Shown here piece by piece: positions 23,702-61,066 of a stretch of DNA of 64,000 nucleotides (its first letter is position 1; every line of letters begins with the position of its first letter). Origin of the DNA: Gyrodactylus bullatarudis (Eukaryota; Platyhelminthes; Monogenea; Gyrodactylidea; Gyrodactylidae); contig SSNU01000317.1 in the NCBI GenBank assembly GCA_012064415.1, positions 186,001-250,000 of the forward strand, read 5' to 3'. The translations under genes and the position numbers were made by a program. The notes under the pieces were generated by a model that worked only from the letters and a program-made list of their open reading frames with translations, did not search any database and was not told the origin of the DNA.

Positions 23702-25256
23702 CTAGTTGTTATTGTTCTTTTTATTTTCATGAGAGTTGTTGGTGTTCCTTATGTGAGATGTCTTCTTTTGGTTTTTCTCTTTACGAGAGGAACTTGTCGA
23801 TGCAACTGATGTACTACGACTATTCTCTTTGACACCGGGAGAAATTTTGATGGCCTGATTGTCTGGAATTTTGATAAAAAAGGTTTATATAAGAATTTTA
23901 TTTGATATAGCTTTAATAAATTGGATTTTTGCATTCCGAATAACAACAGAACCTTCAAGATGAAAGAAAACTAAAAGTTGATTCAGTGAAATGAGAGTAA
24001 ATTTTTAACCATGATAATTATAAAATATATCTTGATTTTACCAGCCTTTACAAGGGAAACCCCATTTTCCGTCTTTTATTGAAATAAAAAAATATTGATA
24101 AGCTATCATATTATGCAATATATATATGTAATACAACAAGAAAGAAACATGATTTTTTATGACAGAAACCTTGTGAAACAATCCAGATAATGTGACACAA
24201 ATTATCTTTTCCTGACTAATTTTACAATGTGAAGCTTGACAGGCGATTTGAAATTTATTTAAAAATCTGCTTGAGAACTTTCAGACGCAAAAAAATGAAA
24301 TATAAATGAAGGGATCATGAGTTTTTTTTATAGCTCGTGAAATACTATCATTTCCATGGTCTTAACAAATTGGCTCTTATGCTTCTACTTGTTAGAAATG
24401 GATCAAAATGTGAATCTGGGTTATAAGTATCGATTAATATTTTAAAAACATTTAGAAAATAATATTTAACATTAATCCCAATTAATTGAATATTAGAGTA
24501 ATTTGATTTCAGAGGAGATACTCACGATTCACAAGAGAAAAGTTTTGTATAGGCTGTTGGAAGCTCCCCAAAGGCAAGGGTAGCCTAATAATAGCTAAAA
24601 AGAGATCATTCAAGTCTACTTACGAGTGAAAGGGGGAAGATTAACAGGGAAATTGATCAAAGCTAGAAGCCAAATCAAATAAATTTGAAACTACTCACGA
24701 ACGAAAGGTAGGAATCTACCTCTAATTTGATGAGGCATTCCCAAAGCTACTGGGAAGTTGTGAAGAGCTAAGAAAATAATTTATAATTTTTACTGCCTGA
24801 ATTTATCATTATTTCATTATTATTGAGAAACATATTGTCTAGTAGATGATTGATATATAATTTTTTGATATTAACCCAGAGATGATATTCCCTAGTTTTT
24901 GATTAAGGATGATAAATATTTGTAAAAACTTCAGAAGAATAATCAAAGTTGGTTATCATTCCAACTAAATCTGATATGATTTCTTGGTTAAAGACCTTTT
25001 ATTAGATTCAAATTATGGCCGATAGAGGTTTTAAGCATAAGTTTGTGGAAATGTTTTAATAAACTTACGCATTACAGGATTTGGACCATTCTTTTGTATA
25101 GGTTGTTGTTTTGCCTGGCCAGTCAAGTGATTAAACAATAGTTTATGATATGACTTATTATGATTATCTAGCATTTTCATGTATCTCTGCTTGTTATTAG
25201 AGCCTGAATCTTTCTGATGACTTTTTATGATCATATTCTTGTCAAAGAATAAATGA
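23702..25256 (-). CDS. TUT exons 19-23: C-terminal tail without zinc knuckles
   Basis: Exon 19 (25256-25069) starts FHLFFDKNMI, matching the YFFD that precedes the second CCHC in human TUT4/7, but no cysteines follow. Exons 20-22 (24767-24699, 24662-24624, 24594-24526) are tiny, all phase 1 to phase 1. They encode similar hydrophobic, proline-containing pieces (PLHNFPVALG, PLINFPVNLP, PIIRLPLPLG), which suggests exon duplication. Exon 23 ends in a Lys/Asn/Ser-rich tail and a TAG stop. Small exons make these calls less certain than the catalytic part. Confidence 0.7.
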
Positions 25257-28200
25257 CTAAATAAAGAAAAGTTAGGCATACAGGAAATTTAAGTTATAGT
25301 TAACACAGTTACATACAATTTCCAATGAGGATTACTATTACCCTTATTAATGGAAGAGGTCATGTTGATGAGGACAAGATAAAAGGTATGTAGGACATTG
25401 TTAAAATCTGGAAAGGGACAAGAGATATTGATTTTTATGATAATTTCATTTTTTGTAAGGCTTGTAACTCACTCTGACGCTTGAGATGTCTAGTTAACTC
25501 GTGATCCAAATCAAAAGGGTCTTGAAAATTAAAAAATAATTATTAGAATTTTGAAAAATTATACAATAATTTTTTTTAAATCACCTTCAATGGAAAAGTG
25601 TGCGTTCCAGAGCTTTGAGATTTTCGTAATATCCCGACTGGTGCGAATATTAACAATGAGATTATCTCGGTCGAATTGGAAGAGGTAAAACTTCAAGAAT
25701 CCAAACCACAATTCAGCAATGCTCATCTGGTTCTGAGAAGTCCAATTGGAATTCTATAAATCAATTAGTATTGTTTACTCTGGAGTGAAAAGACGAAACA
25801 ACTCACAATTATATTTTTATCACTCTGATACCAAACATTCCAGCCATCAATTTTTTCCACAGGTTTTTTCGACCCGTTATAAATCTTCAAATGATGAGTT
25901 GTGTAATATTAAATGAAGATCAATATGAAAATGTTTATAGAATAACCTCTTGAAATATTGAGGTACTTGAATGTTGAACTTTCACATTTAGATTATTCGA
26001 TTTTAGTTAGAGTTCTTACATAAATATTGCATATTTCATTTTAATAATTTAAAGAGATTTGAAAATTCATTTCATAACATCTTTGTTAAATTTACCTCTT
26101 GTAAATAAGGAAGGACGTCCACCTTTTGAAGGTAATAGATCAACATTATAATGTATCCATAGGAGGAAATGTGTCCATCTTTTGCGGATCCGATTTTTGT
26201 AAACTGAAAAATATTTAATGAAATTTTATCAGTTTTTCCAAGAATAAAATAAATACGTCACTGTCAAGAATCTCTAAATTGGGGTTTGGAGTTTTGTCAT
26301 TAATTTATGACTTATTGATTGAAATATTTTAAATAGGCTAGAGAACAAGAATTTTCTCATCGTTAATTTATGGCATATGAAGATGCTGCAATATCCTGAT
26401 CTGGATAGCTTTATTACTAGACTTTTAAATCTTCACAATAAAATATTTATTGCAAAACAGATACAGTTTCCTTTTGTTTTAATATAAAAATTCAAATTCA
26501 GGTAATTAATTTTCTCCTATTACTATACCTTTATCCATTGAAGTTGCATATTTATGCATTCTATTCACAGTTTATGAACATTCTAATCATCATTTTATGC
26601 TTTTAATTAAAAAGTTTTAAATTTCATTGAAGATTTTTAGTAAAAATTATTGTTTTACTCAAAAATTCAATGAAAATATTATTCATTATTCTTTAATTGA
26701 CACTCAAATCAAATTTTGTTCTGTTCGATAAGACATCATTCTTCTATAGTGCTGAGGTTAAAGTAAATGTTGAAGTGCACCAGAAATAAAAAATAAATGA
26801 CAGACGAATCAGAATGAAATATTCTTTGGGTGATAATCCCTAAATTTTCTTTAAATTTACAAACCCTGAAGCAAATTCAATTCAAGCATTATTTCACAAA
26901 AGATTAATCCTTCTTTGTAGTGATTGTGAAAGGCTCATTCAATTAGAATTAAAATTCTTTGAATGCCAATCCCTCAAAGCAGGGAAAAAGAACGGGTCTA
27001 TAGCTAATGTACAATGTATTATAAATAATACATAGCTCATATATTCGTTATATATGCTCGGTGTATAATTTCAGGTAGATTTCAGGGAGAATTGTGAATG
27101 AAAGAGAAATTAATGATTTTAACTAGTTAATTCTATGATTCCCTAATTCACGGTTTTAACTGTAACATATATATATTGGACTAATTGGAATAATTTTTCA
27201 ATGGAGATTAAACGAAATTGAATTTGTGGATAAGGATTTTTTTGGATTTCACGCAACTCACCTTCAAAATATGTTTGAGACATATGGCAAGAGTTAAAAA
27301 CCTTGGCGATATTTCTGTGTATGTTTTCAACATCTTTGTATTATGAATGGCCTGGATAAAAAGTACAAGATAAAAGTGAAAATTAGCGAATTTCATTTTT
27401 CTTAACTTACAAGAGCATTGCTAAAGCTCAAATCGCCCTGTGTTCCATCTTGGAAAACAAAGCTGACAATGGGCACTTTGCAGATTATCACGGAAGAGAA
27501 GACAAGCCCTTGTGATCGAAATTTCAAGTCAAGAATACTCCTGATTTTGAACATAAACTGTAAAAGAAAAATAATTATTGGCTTTAACAAAAGAAAATCT
27601 TGGTGTAGATGAAAAATTTTAAATCCTTGATTGATTTAATATTGATTAAATAATTTAATCTTTGTAAAAAATTAATTAAATGATCAATGATCTTTTTAGA
27701 TTTTTGATATGTTCCTTGTTTCCTGTTCCTCATTTTGAAAAATATCAAAATTTGATTACTATCATTCCTAGTAACCAAAATTAATTTGCGATTTGTTCCT
27801 CACTCTTCTACCTGATTACCAGGGCGCCCAAAAATTATAAGAAACATATTTCTTCCCTGAAGATATGGACCATTCGGAAAAATGTTTGAGCTTAGTTTCA
27901 ATATTCTATGACCATTGGGTCCAAAGATTTAAAAGAATATTAACCCTTTCGTGAGGTTCGCCCAATGTAGGGTGATTATTCAAAGTCATAAATTCTCAGT
28001 TATTACGCAGGTCCAAGCAATATTACATAATCTATTTTACAACTAACGCTTACCAAATCTTAGAAATTTCAAAAAACTCTCTAAACTTGGATAAATTAAC
28101 CAATACGAATAAAAATCTTCTACTCATAAGTAGATGGGAAATTCAAGAATTAAAAGAATCCTTATTGGATAGAATTCCCATAAGAATCTCATTTAAAATC

Positions 28201-31200
28201 ATTTTATATCAATTTTGAGTATTTTTCTCGATTGGTTTTCTTATCGTCTAGATAGGGTATCACCAAAGATAAAATATTCTCTCGCATAAAAAAGAGAATA
28301 TTATTTACAAGATTGATGATCATGCTTGAGCAATCCTTTTTTTGAATTTTCAAGCCTGAAATAATCTATTTATGATTTTCAAGGCCTTCATCCTGATTGG
28401 TTAATCCAAAAGATTTTTAGTCTCAAAAATAAAATACTATAATTATAGTATTTTATTATAATAAATAGTATAAAATATATTTTAACTAACAATAGAAATT
28501 TCTAAGACAAGAACATTAATAAACATCGTGTAATTCATGCTAATAATAATTGTGTGCTGTAAATCTTAAATTTTTGTTGATAAAAAGCGTTTTTGTTAAA
28601 TTTCTCTTTCATTTTTCTAAAGAATATTTTTTTAGAATATTTTGATCATCAAAAGCATTTTCAAGAAGAATATATGCTCAGAAAAAATACTGATTACTAA
28701 TCAGTGATTAGAAATGAATTCTCACTAGATTAGGCCTCAAGTAACTTTGTCTTTGTAAGCCTTTTCCTTTACATGCACTCAGATATTATAGTTTAATCAT
28801 TTTGTTCTTTATTCGTGCCTAACTATTTACACGAGCCTTTTATATAATTAAATTGGCTCAAAAGTTGAATATTTAAAATATAAAATCAGTACTGAATAAT
28901 ATTTAATTAAATGAAGGAATATGATGCCAGTGCGAATAAATAAATTTTTTGAAATCTTATAAAACTAAATTTAAATCAGAAAAATTTGCAATTTTTTACC
29001 GCCCTAATAATCATACTGAGAATTCTTATTGGTGAAAAATTCATGATTCATTGATAAAAATGAGTAAGTAAATACCTTTTTAAGGGAGGCTTCTCTGTCA
29101 AAAGTAAGACCGGTCCCGAAACTTTTTTCGGTGATGCAGGCATCAATGTCACTGGTGAATGAGGCCAGTCCATTAGCACATGAACCAAATAACTCGATTG
29201 ATACAGTTGGTAATTGACTTTCGAGATGATTTTTCACCAAATTGAAACAATTCTGAAATTGAATAAATAATCAATTATTTTCAATATTTTTTCATAAGAT
29301 AGATTAAGAGAGACAATTGAGTTTAAAATAATGCTTTAGAGTTCAAGCATCTCGGCATAAAAGTTCTAAATGATAATTTTGTTTTATTAAGAAGTTTGAA
29401 TAGTTTACCATTTTCTTTTCCAATTGAGAATTATTAGTAACAATCGAGGAAAACTCTTGCATGGCTTCTGTCATGAGGCTATGACGATGGATATCTAAAG
29501 ATTTCACTTTCACCTCTTCTAATTTCCAACGTTTCATTGATATCGTAGTTTTAGGACAACCAGTACAATCTACTTTCAGATGACCAGGCATAAAACAATC
29601 AGGACAGACTTGAGGCATTTTATCTAATCTTGCTAGCATAGTTGATGGCTTTGATGGATAGAATAAGCCCAACAGATTTGCCTCTAATTTTCCAGATGAT
29701 TGCATACATCCTTCTGTAGAGAATTCATGATTTAATTGTATTCCTGAGTCTAAACATTTTATTGTTTTCTTGTTGTAATATCCTGGTTTTTCGTCCTCAA
29801 TAATCTAGAAAACAAAAAACAAATGTGAGGAAGACTTTGAAAATTGTCATTCTTTATCATGAACCCGATTTTAGAGTGTATGTATCATTTATCACTCATT
29901 AGTAATGAGTCATTACTAATAAGTAGGGCGACCAGAAAAAGGCATACTTTATGATGAAAAAAGGCAATTTTTAATTCTGAAAAAGGCAAATTCATAAAAT
30001 CGAATGTTTCTCACGAGAAGCATCCCAAGAAGATATCTGCTGAAAGCGGACTTAAAGGAGATCTCATTAAAAATCCAAAAAGTAGCTTTAACAACATAGT
30101 AAAGCAAAAAAGGTATATTCATAAAATCGAATATCTCTCACAAGTAGTGATTTTAAAAAATTAATCAATTCTTCAAGCCTTTCAAGTGAATAGAATGAGA
30201 ATGAAATGTTGAGTTGGATAAGCCATTTCTATTGGCTGTTTACAGAGTCCCCCCCTAAAATTAGATTCAGACAATGAAAATTTAACTAAGATCAAGATAA
30301 ACAAGGATAAAAAATTTGCACAATCCTTGAAAAAAATGAAAAAGCAATCCTTTTTAAAAAAGGCGAAAAAAGGCAAGCCTCCTCGAAATAGGCAAAAAAG
30401 GCAAACTTATTTCTCTTATTAATAGGTTTAGAAAAAAACGGACTGAATTTTTAATTGTTTCAAAGTATTTTAGACTCACTCTCAAAAAAGGCAAAAAAGG
30501 CATTTTGGTCGCCCAACTAATGAGTCATTAGTTTTTTTGGTTATAAAGCTTTTTGTTTTTCACAACTTCGTTTACTGATAACTTTATTAAAACTAGGACA
30601 GCTCTTGAAATAAAATGAGCGTTAAATATATTGTCTTAAATCTGTTTGCTTTTGCAATTCTCTAAATTTTGTGCAAAGCCTACTTGAAAAATTTGTACAA
30701 TGACTCATTCAATTTCAACATCAAATTATGTTTTAGCTCACGTCAAAATCTTGAGAAAAGTCATGAATTGCCTGAATCCAGGAGTAGACTTGATTATTTC
30801 GGAGCTTGGTGTTTTGCCTTTGAAAGGCTTTAGCATTACGAAGATAGGACTTGAATCTGAGTAGCTTCTCCATAATTCCTTCTTCACACAATTCCTCACA
30901 ATAAATTCTATCAATAACTTTTTCAATAGCTTCCCTGTCCAAATTGTTCTCTTCAACGCGCACAGACTCAACTGTTTCATTCAGGGAGGTATTCAGTGAG
31001 CCAGAAGAATCGCTGCCTTCAAACGACTAAAGGATAAGATTAATAAAAAATTTTGAAGTAAGAAAAATCCCGGAACGTTTGAAACTTACACTTGTCAGAG
31101 TTTCATGGAGAATTGTGCAAATTCTTGATGATTTTATTATAAAATTTCCCTTGATAATGTAATCGTTTGTCATGAATGAGACAAACTTTCTCACAAACTT

Positions 31201-34200
31201 TTGTACAGAATTTACAAATGCATCTATGTTGATTTCTGAGTCAAGCCATTCTTGCAAGTGTATAGCATTTTTCATGTAATTCGATTCGAGGTATTTACTA
31301 ACCAAGTCTGTAAGAATAAAAGAAAAAAAAATCTAGCAACATTTTTAAAGAACGAAGTGTATATGAAAGAAATCACTTTAATGCAATAATTCTAGAGGAC
31401 TCTTGGGATTTCAAATATTTTATTTTTCAATTTTTAAATTGAAATTTTTTATTTCAATAATTACTGGGGCAGTAAATTTGCAAAATTTGGATATGATGGA
31501 TAGAATTTCAATACGAATTAGCCTATATCATCCTTTCTTCTCTAAGCTCTAAATGCTGAAAATATTTTCATTTTTTCGACAAATATACCGCTTGAGTTAC
31601 TGCTCTAGTAATTACTAATCCATAATAAGCACACTTCTTAATCAGACTGAGAAATTTGAATCATAGAATCATTCGAAGCTCATATGTATTTTTGAGGAAA
31701 AAATAAAAGAAAATTCTTTGTGTACTCACCATCAACCTTATTCTCTTCAAAGTAGGAGGCAAATACAAACTTGATAACTGTCCGGATGATAGAGGCCGGC
31801 TTGATAAAGATTTGTTTGGAAGCATCTTTGTCCTGTTTTTCTTCTTCAGAGGAATCGTTCATCTCTTTGGACAGAGAAATAAGGTCATATTGGTATGAGT
31901 ATATTGAATTAGTGATCTATGATAAATAAAAACAATCAATTTCATCAATTATGATCGTAAAAATCAGAACACGAATTAATTTTCAAATTTCATATTATCA
32001 AAATGGTGCCCGAAACTGCTTTTAAATTCTATTTCTTTAAATTGAGAACTGAATGACTCTGATAAGCAACTTAATCTAAAGAATATTAAAAAGTCTAGAC
32101 TTCTTTATCTTAGACTTACTACTGATATTTGCAAGTTTATATCACATTGCTCAGGAAGAATGTGAAAATTTTCATTTGGTAAATCGTCGAATGGTCCTTG
32201 AGACCCGTTCGTTAATTGGATGTCCATTTGATTTTCTTTATTCGCAGTTCTACTCGAATCGTGTTTTTCAAGACGATCATAAACTTCGAATAAATCATTA
32301 TCTACCAATTTTTCATCATATCTACAGTTTGAGTAAATTTTTGAGAATAATGGGCGTTTATTAGAAGCCAAACGTGGTACCCCAAAGTATGAAAATCCTC
32401 CAACTATTTGACTGAATAGATAGTCTGTTTCAATTCGAGACAGCTCCAAATAGTTATCATTTTTAGTGAAAGGATCTAATCAAGAAATAAGTTCATAATA
32501 GATATTGATGATATTCGTAAACTTACGATGGATAACAAGTGTTTTTTCACTTGTCTTTTTGAGCAATGGATTTTGACATGAAATTGAAACTTTAAAATTT
32601 CGATAAAAGAAATCGAAAGAATAAAACTTTAATAATTTAAGCCAGAGAAGACTAAGATTTCCATTGTATTCAGTACCTGAAAAAAAATTGATTTAATAAG
32701 ATTCTGAATGTTAAAATTAACAAATCTCAATTATTCACGATATTAATTTAAATTACTCATAGATGAATAAAATTAATCTCATAGGGAAACAAACTTTTTA
32801 CTAAAATGAAATTCATTTTGGGATTTTCAGTGATTATGTGAGTTATTATTCACAAGTTATTATTCCTTTTAAAAGTTGTTAAAAAGATACATCCGTGTCA
32901 AGTTATCACTGATAACTATCTTTCTATAACTATCGATACATTTTAAAGGGGTAATTAATAGAAAATTCTGATTTTTTTATAAATTCTTTTGATTCAATTT
33001 TTGAGATTTACTCATTAAAACTGATTAATTAATGCTATTTGTCTAATAAAAATTTCATTATAGGACTCCTATAAGTGTTCAGCCTAGGTGTAAGAGAGTT
33101 GTTTAAAACTTAAAGTTTTATTGACTTTTTATTGATCAATAGAAATGATAGAATCAAATCAAGAATTCTAAATAGCTATATAATACTTACCATCAGAATA
33201 TTTTTTTATTTCTTTTTTGTCAATTGTGAAACTGTAGTTTTCATCAGCAATAAGAACTTTCAGATATCCATGAGGATTTACCTTGAAGGTTTGGTGAAGA
33301 TTAACCAATTTAGGCTCTGAATGCTGCAAGAAGAATATGACCATCATTACGATTGCATTCGCATTGATGAAGTTGACATGGGCCATCTGAAATATTAAAA
33401 GTGAATTATTGCATGTTCATATTCTTACAGGTAAATCAAATAAATTTATTTTCGTTTGGTTCTAAACTCATAAGGAAGGTTAGAGAAGACAGACGTATAT
33501 TATAGTGATAAACGTTATATTTCGCCGGGTCTCTTCAGACTCTACCCCGGTAACATTTAAATACTATTACAATGCAANNNNNNNNNNNNNNNNNNNNNNN
33601 NNNNNNNNNNNNNNNNNNNNNNNNNNNNNNNNNNNNNNNNNNNNNNNNNNNNNNNNNNNNNNNNNNNNNNNNNNNNNNNNNNNNNNNNNNNNNNNNNNNN
33701 NNNNNNNNNNNNNNNNNNNNNNNNNNNNNNNNNNNNNNNNNNNNNNNNNNNNNNNNNNNNNNNNNNNNNNNNNNNNNNNNNNNNNTTTAAATGTTACCGG
33801 GGTAGAGTCTGAAGAGACCCGGCGAAATATAACGTTTATCACTATAATATACGTCTGTCTTCTCTAACCTTCCTTATGAGTTTAGAACCAAACGAAAATA
33901 TTCTTGAGGAAGTTCGGCAATATTATCGTTCAAATAAATTTATTATAACTTAATTTATAAAGACTTACTCTAAGGAAACTGCGAAAGATGAAGCAAAGTT
34001 TCCTTATAACCTCAGAAATTCCAAGGTATGCAGAAAGAAGCTTAGACAAGTGAACTTCAATTTTGGTAACAGTTTGGAATTTGTAATTCATACCATCAGA
34101 GTCAGTGAATGTCAACACGAGATTTTCATTCTTGGTAAATTCTAAGCCGAAATTAGATGTCCTGATTAGATCTAGAATATTTTGGAGAGCCAGACCCTTT

Positions 34201-34852
34201 TCTCCATCAAAATCTGAGCTATTTTTATTCAGTATTCCTATTTCGATATCTGATTCGATACCTGGAATACCAAGTTGAAAACAACCCAATAAAATGCACT
34301 CATAATTTGGAAATTTTTCCTTAATCTCATTAGATATGCGATCAAAGATGTCGATCATTTTATTCTTTGTTTCTGGTTTAAGGCATCTTGATCGGTGCGT
34401 ATTATCAATTGTTTTGAAGAGAGATTTCAAATGCCAAGGATGAAAAGATTTTTCAGATATTGACATCAAAGTTTGTCTTATTTCACAGTACTAAAAATCA
34501 ATTCAAGAATGAATGACTAACTGCATGACTAAAGTGGTGCATTGATGAATTAATATGCTTGAAGGTATCATCTTTATTATGAATGAGCATATCACAGGCA
34601 AAACAAAGGAAATAAACGGACTAAGTCAAAAGATTAAAAATTAATTATACCTTTTTCCTAAAGACTAATGATATTTTGTTGTCAATGAGAACATTTCGCT
34701 CATCTTTGGGGATTTCTGAACAATGATAAAGAAATTCTTACTTGACCAAGCTAAAGCAACATCTTTAACTAGATAAAATTAGATTTTGAGACCTTACTTC
34801 TGGTAGATTTTTTAGGCTCCTGAGTTGTGGCTGTTTTATTGGGTTTGATCAT
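23702..34852 (-). CDS. TUT4/7-like terminal uridylyltransferase, 23 exons
   Basis: Predicted RNA terminal uridylyltransferase of the ZCCHC6/ZCCHC11 (TUT7/TUT4) class, which adds 3' uridines to mRNAs and pre-microRNAs in the cytoplasm. Exons in order: 34852-34798, 34715-34651, 34490-33969, 33386-33191, 32676-32527, 32475-32120, 31916-31730, 31307-31090, 31026-30742, 29804-29409, 29252-29076, 27557-27411, 27351-27262, 26203-26096, 25884-25807, 25753-25585, 25520-25473, 25407-25317, 25256-25069, 24767-24699, 24662-24624, 24594-24526, 23862-23702. Phases close to 1287 codons. The family layout is visible: a degenerate first nucleotidyltransferase module, a CCHC knuckle, and a second active module. 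It is shorter than the human proteins (about 1500-1640 aa) and lacks their C-terminal zinc knuckles. The gene is head to head with DYRK. Confidence 0.85.
25317..29804 (-). CDS. TUT exons 10-18: CCHC knuckle and catalytic nucleotidyltransferase
   Basis: Exon 10 has CPDCFMPGHLKVDC, a perfect CX2CX4HX4C zinc knuckle at residues 745-758. Exon 11 has ELFGSCANGLASFTSDID with the GS (833-834) and the two metal-binding aspartates D845 and D847. Exon 12 has VPIVSFVF and then GDLSFSNAL, giving the third aspartate at about D911. Exons 13-17 give AIHNTKMLKTYTEISPR, ISSYGYIIMLIYYLQ, IDGWNVW, IAELWFGFLKFY and DPFDLDHELTRH, the expected PAP-associated order. All catalytic residues are present, so this module should be active. 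The exon 18 donor is taken as 25317 (GTATGT), because a GTAATA donor at 25342 breaks phase with the next exon. Confidence 0.88.
27558..29075. other. TUT intron 11, no features recognised
   Basis: A 1.5-kb intron inside the catalytic module. It contains one TTAA-CCCTTTCGTGAGG piggyBac-like end near 27950 without a partner, and otherwise only AT-rich sequence. Confidence 0.5.
29924..30516. mobile_element. hAT-like MITE, 593 bp, in TUT intron 9
   Basis: Ends TAGGGCGACCAG (left) and GGTCGCCCAA (right) are inverted copies. Inside, the words AAAAAGGCA and AAAAAGGCAA recur near both ends. The flanks CTAATAAG (29916-29923) and CTAATGAG (30517-30524) fit an 8-bp hAT target duplication with one mismatch. 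No transposase is encoded. Confidence 0.65.
30742..34852 (-). CDS. TUT exons 1-9: inactive-type first nucleotidyltransferase module
   Basis: Exon 3 contains ECILLGCFQLGIPGIESDIE at about residues 104-123, in the position of the GS...DxD active site. Here the GS is GC (109-110) and the DxD is D121-I-E123, so catalysis is unlikely, as in the first module of vertebrate TUT4/7. Exon 4 carries the helical NANAIVMMVIFFLQH motif and exon 5 LLWLKLLKFYSFDFF of the PAP-associated half. Exon 6 follows with HPFTKNDNYLELSRI, matching the DPFxxKxNxAR segment of the family. Exons 7-9 are helical linker (LEKLLRFKSY region) with no named domain. Confidence 0.82.
33447..33900. repeat. Perfect 115-bp inverted repeat around an assembly gap
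   Basis: Left arm 33447-33561 and right arm 33786-33900 are exact reverse complements by eye, centred on the N run. The arms are less AT-rich than their surroundings and contain GGGTCTCTTCAGACTC. The outer ends read TATTTTCG and CGAAAATA, so a TA target duplication is possible, as for a Tc1/mariner-type MITE. It lies in TUT intron 3 and does not touch exons. Confidence 0.75.
33579..33785. other. Assembly gap (207 Ns)
   Basis: Run of undetermined bases inside the inverted repeat. Any ORF crossing it is an artefact. A hairpin-forming or repetitive centre would explain why the assembly failed here. Confidence 0.99.
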
Positions 34853-35054
34853 GGTTATAATTTATAAGTAGATATCATGAAATTCTACTACTACTTGCTT
34901 TAAAATTATGCTTCATTCGGTGAATTCACTCAAACAAAAATGATTCAATATATTCTTGGAATGGCGCAAATTTTGCGAAAATTCAAACATATTTAATCAT
35001 CGCTAAAATTCATCACCCAGAAACATTAAATCACAACTAACCATGGATTAGTTA
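34853..35054. promoter_or_regulatory. Shared bidirectional promoter of TUT and DYRK1-like genes
   Basis: Only 202 bp separate the TUT start codon (minus) from the DYRK start codon (plus), so both 5' UTRs and core promoters must lie here or overlap, unless non-coding first exons lie further away. No TATA box in a convincing position was identified. Confidence 0.6.
35043..35051 (+). promoter_or_regulatory. Two-codon upstream ORF before DYRK start
   Basis: ATG-GAT-TAG sits 3 nt before the main ATG at 35055. Its context, AACCATGG, matches the Kozak optimum better than the main start (GTTAATGT). If it lies on the mRNA, the main start would depend on leaky scanning or reinitiation, though the spacing is very short for reinitiation. 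The second in-frame ATG at 35064 could also serve. Confidence 0.4.
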
Positions 35055-60737
<25,683 letters not shown>

Positions 60738-61060
60738 TCTCTTATATAGGTCCTTATCATTATCATTGTTATCACGAAGCATTCCTTTTAAAAATACAAA
60801 CTACTAAATTTATAATTCTTATACAATGAGAATTACGAATGATTTTGATTGGCCCACTCAAATTTTGATCTAGCCAATCACTTAGTAGACTGCTCGAATA
60901 ATGAATTTTTCATTCGCAACAAGTTATTCCAATGAATTTTACCAAAAATTTTGAGCCAAATGTCTTTCCAATATTTGTTTTTATTTATTAACCATTTTTT
61001 CTTGCTGCTTTTCTGCCCTTCTACTAATCCAACACCCTTGAAATGCCCTTATCCCTTTGG

Positions 61061-61066
61061 AATAAA
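61061..61066 (+). terminator. Candidate poly(A) signal of DYRK
   Basis: AATAAA about 325 nt after the DYRK stop codon (60735-60737). Other AATAAA-like words follow, so the actual site may differ. Confidence 0.35.

Noticed and set aside
24526..24594. Alternative acceptor 10 bases inside TUT exon 22 (ATTATTAG)
   Set aside because: In phase it leads to a TGA stop before the donor, whereas the upstream TTTTAG acceptor stays open.
25317..25342. Alternative exon 18 donor at 25342 (GTAATA) for TUT
   Set aside because: It leaves phase 1, but the next acceptor (25256) needs phase 2. The GTATGT donor at 25317 satisfies phase and gives a compact intron with a good polypyrimidine tract.
33505..33867. 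ORFs crossing the N run on both strands
   Set aside because: They consist mostly of undefined residues, and their matching ends (MINVIFRRVSSD on both strands) are just the inverted repeat read twice.
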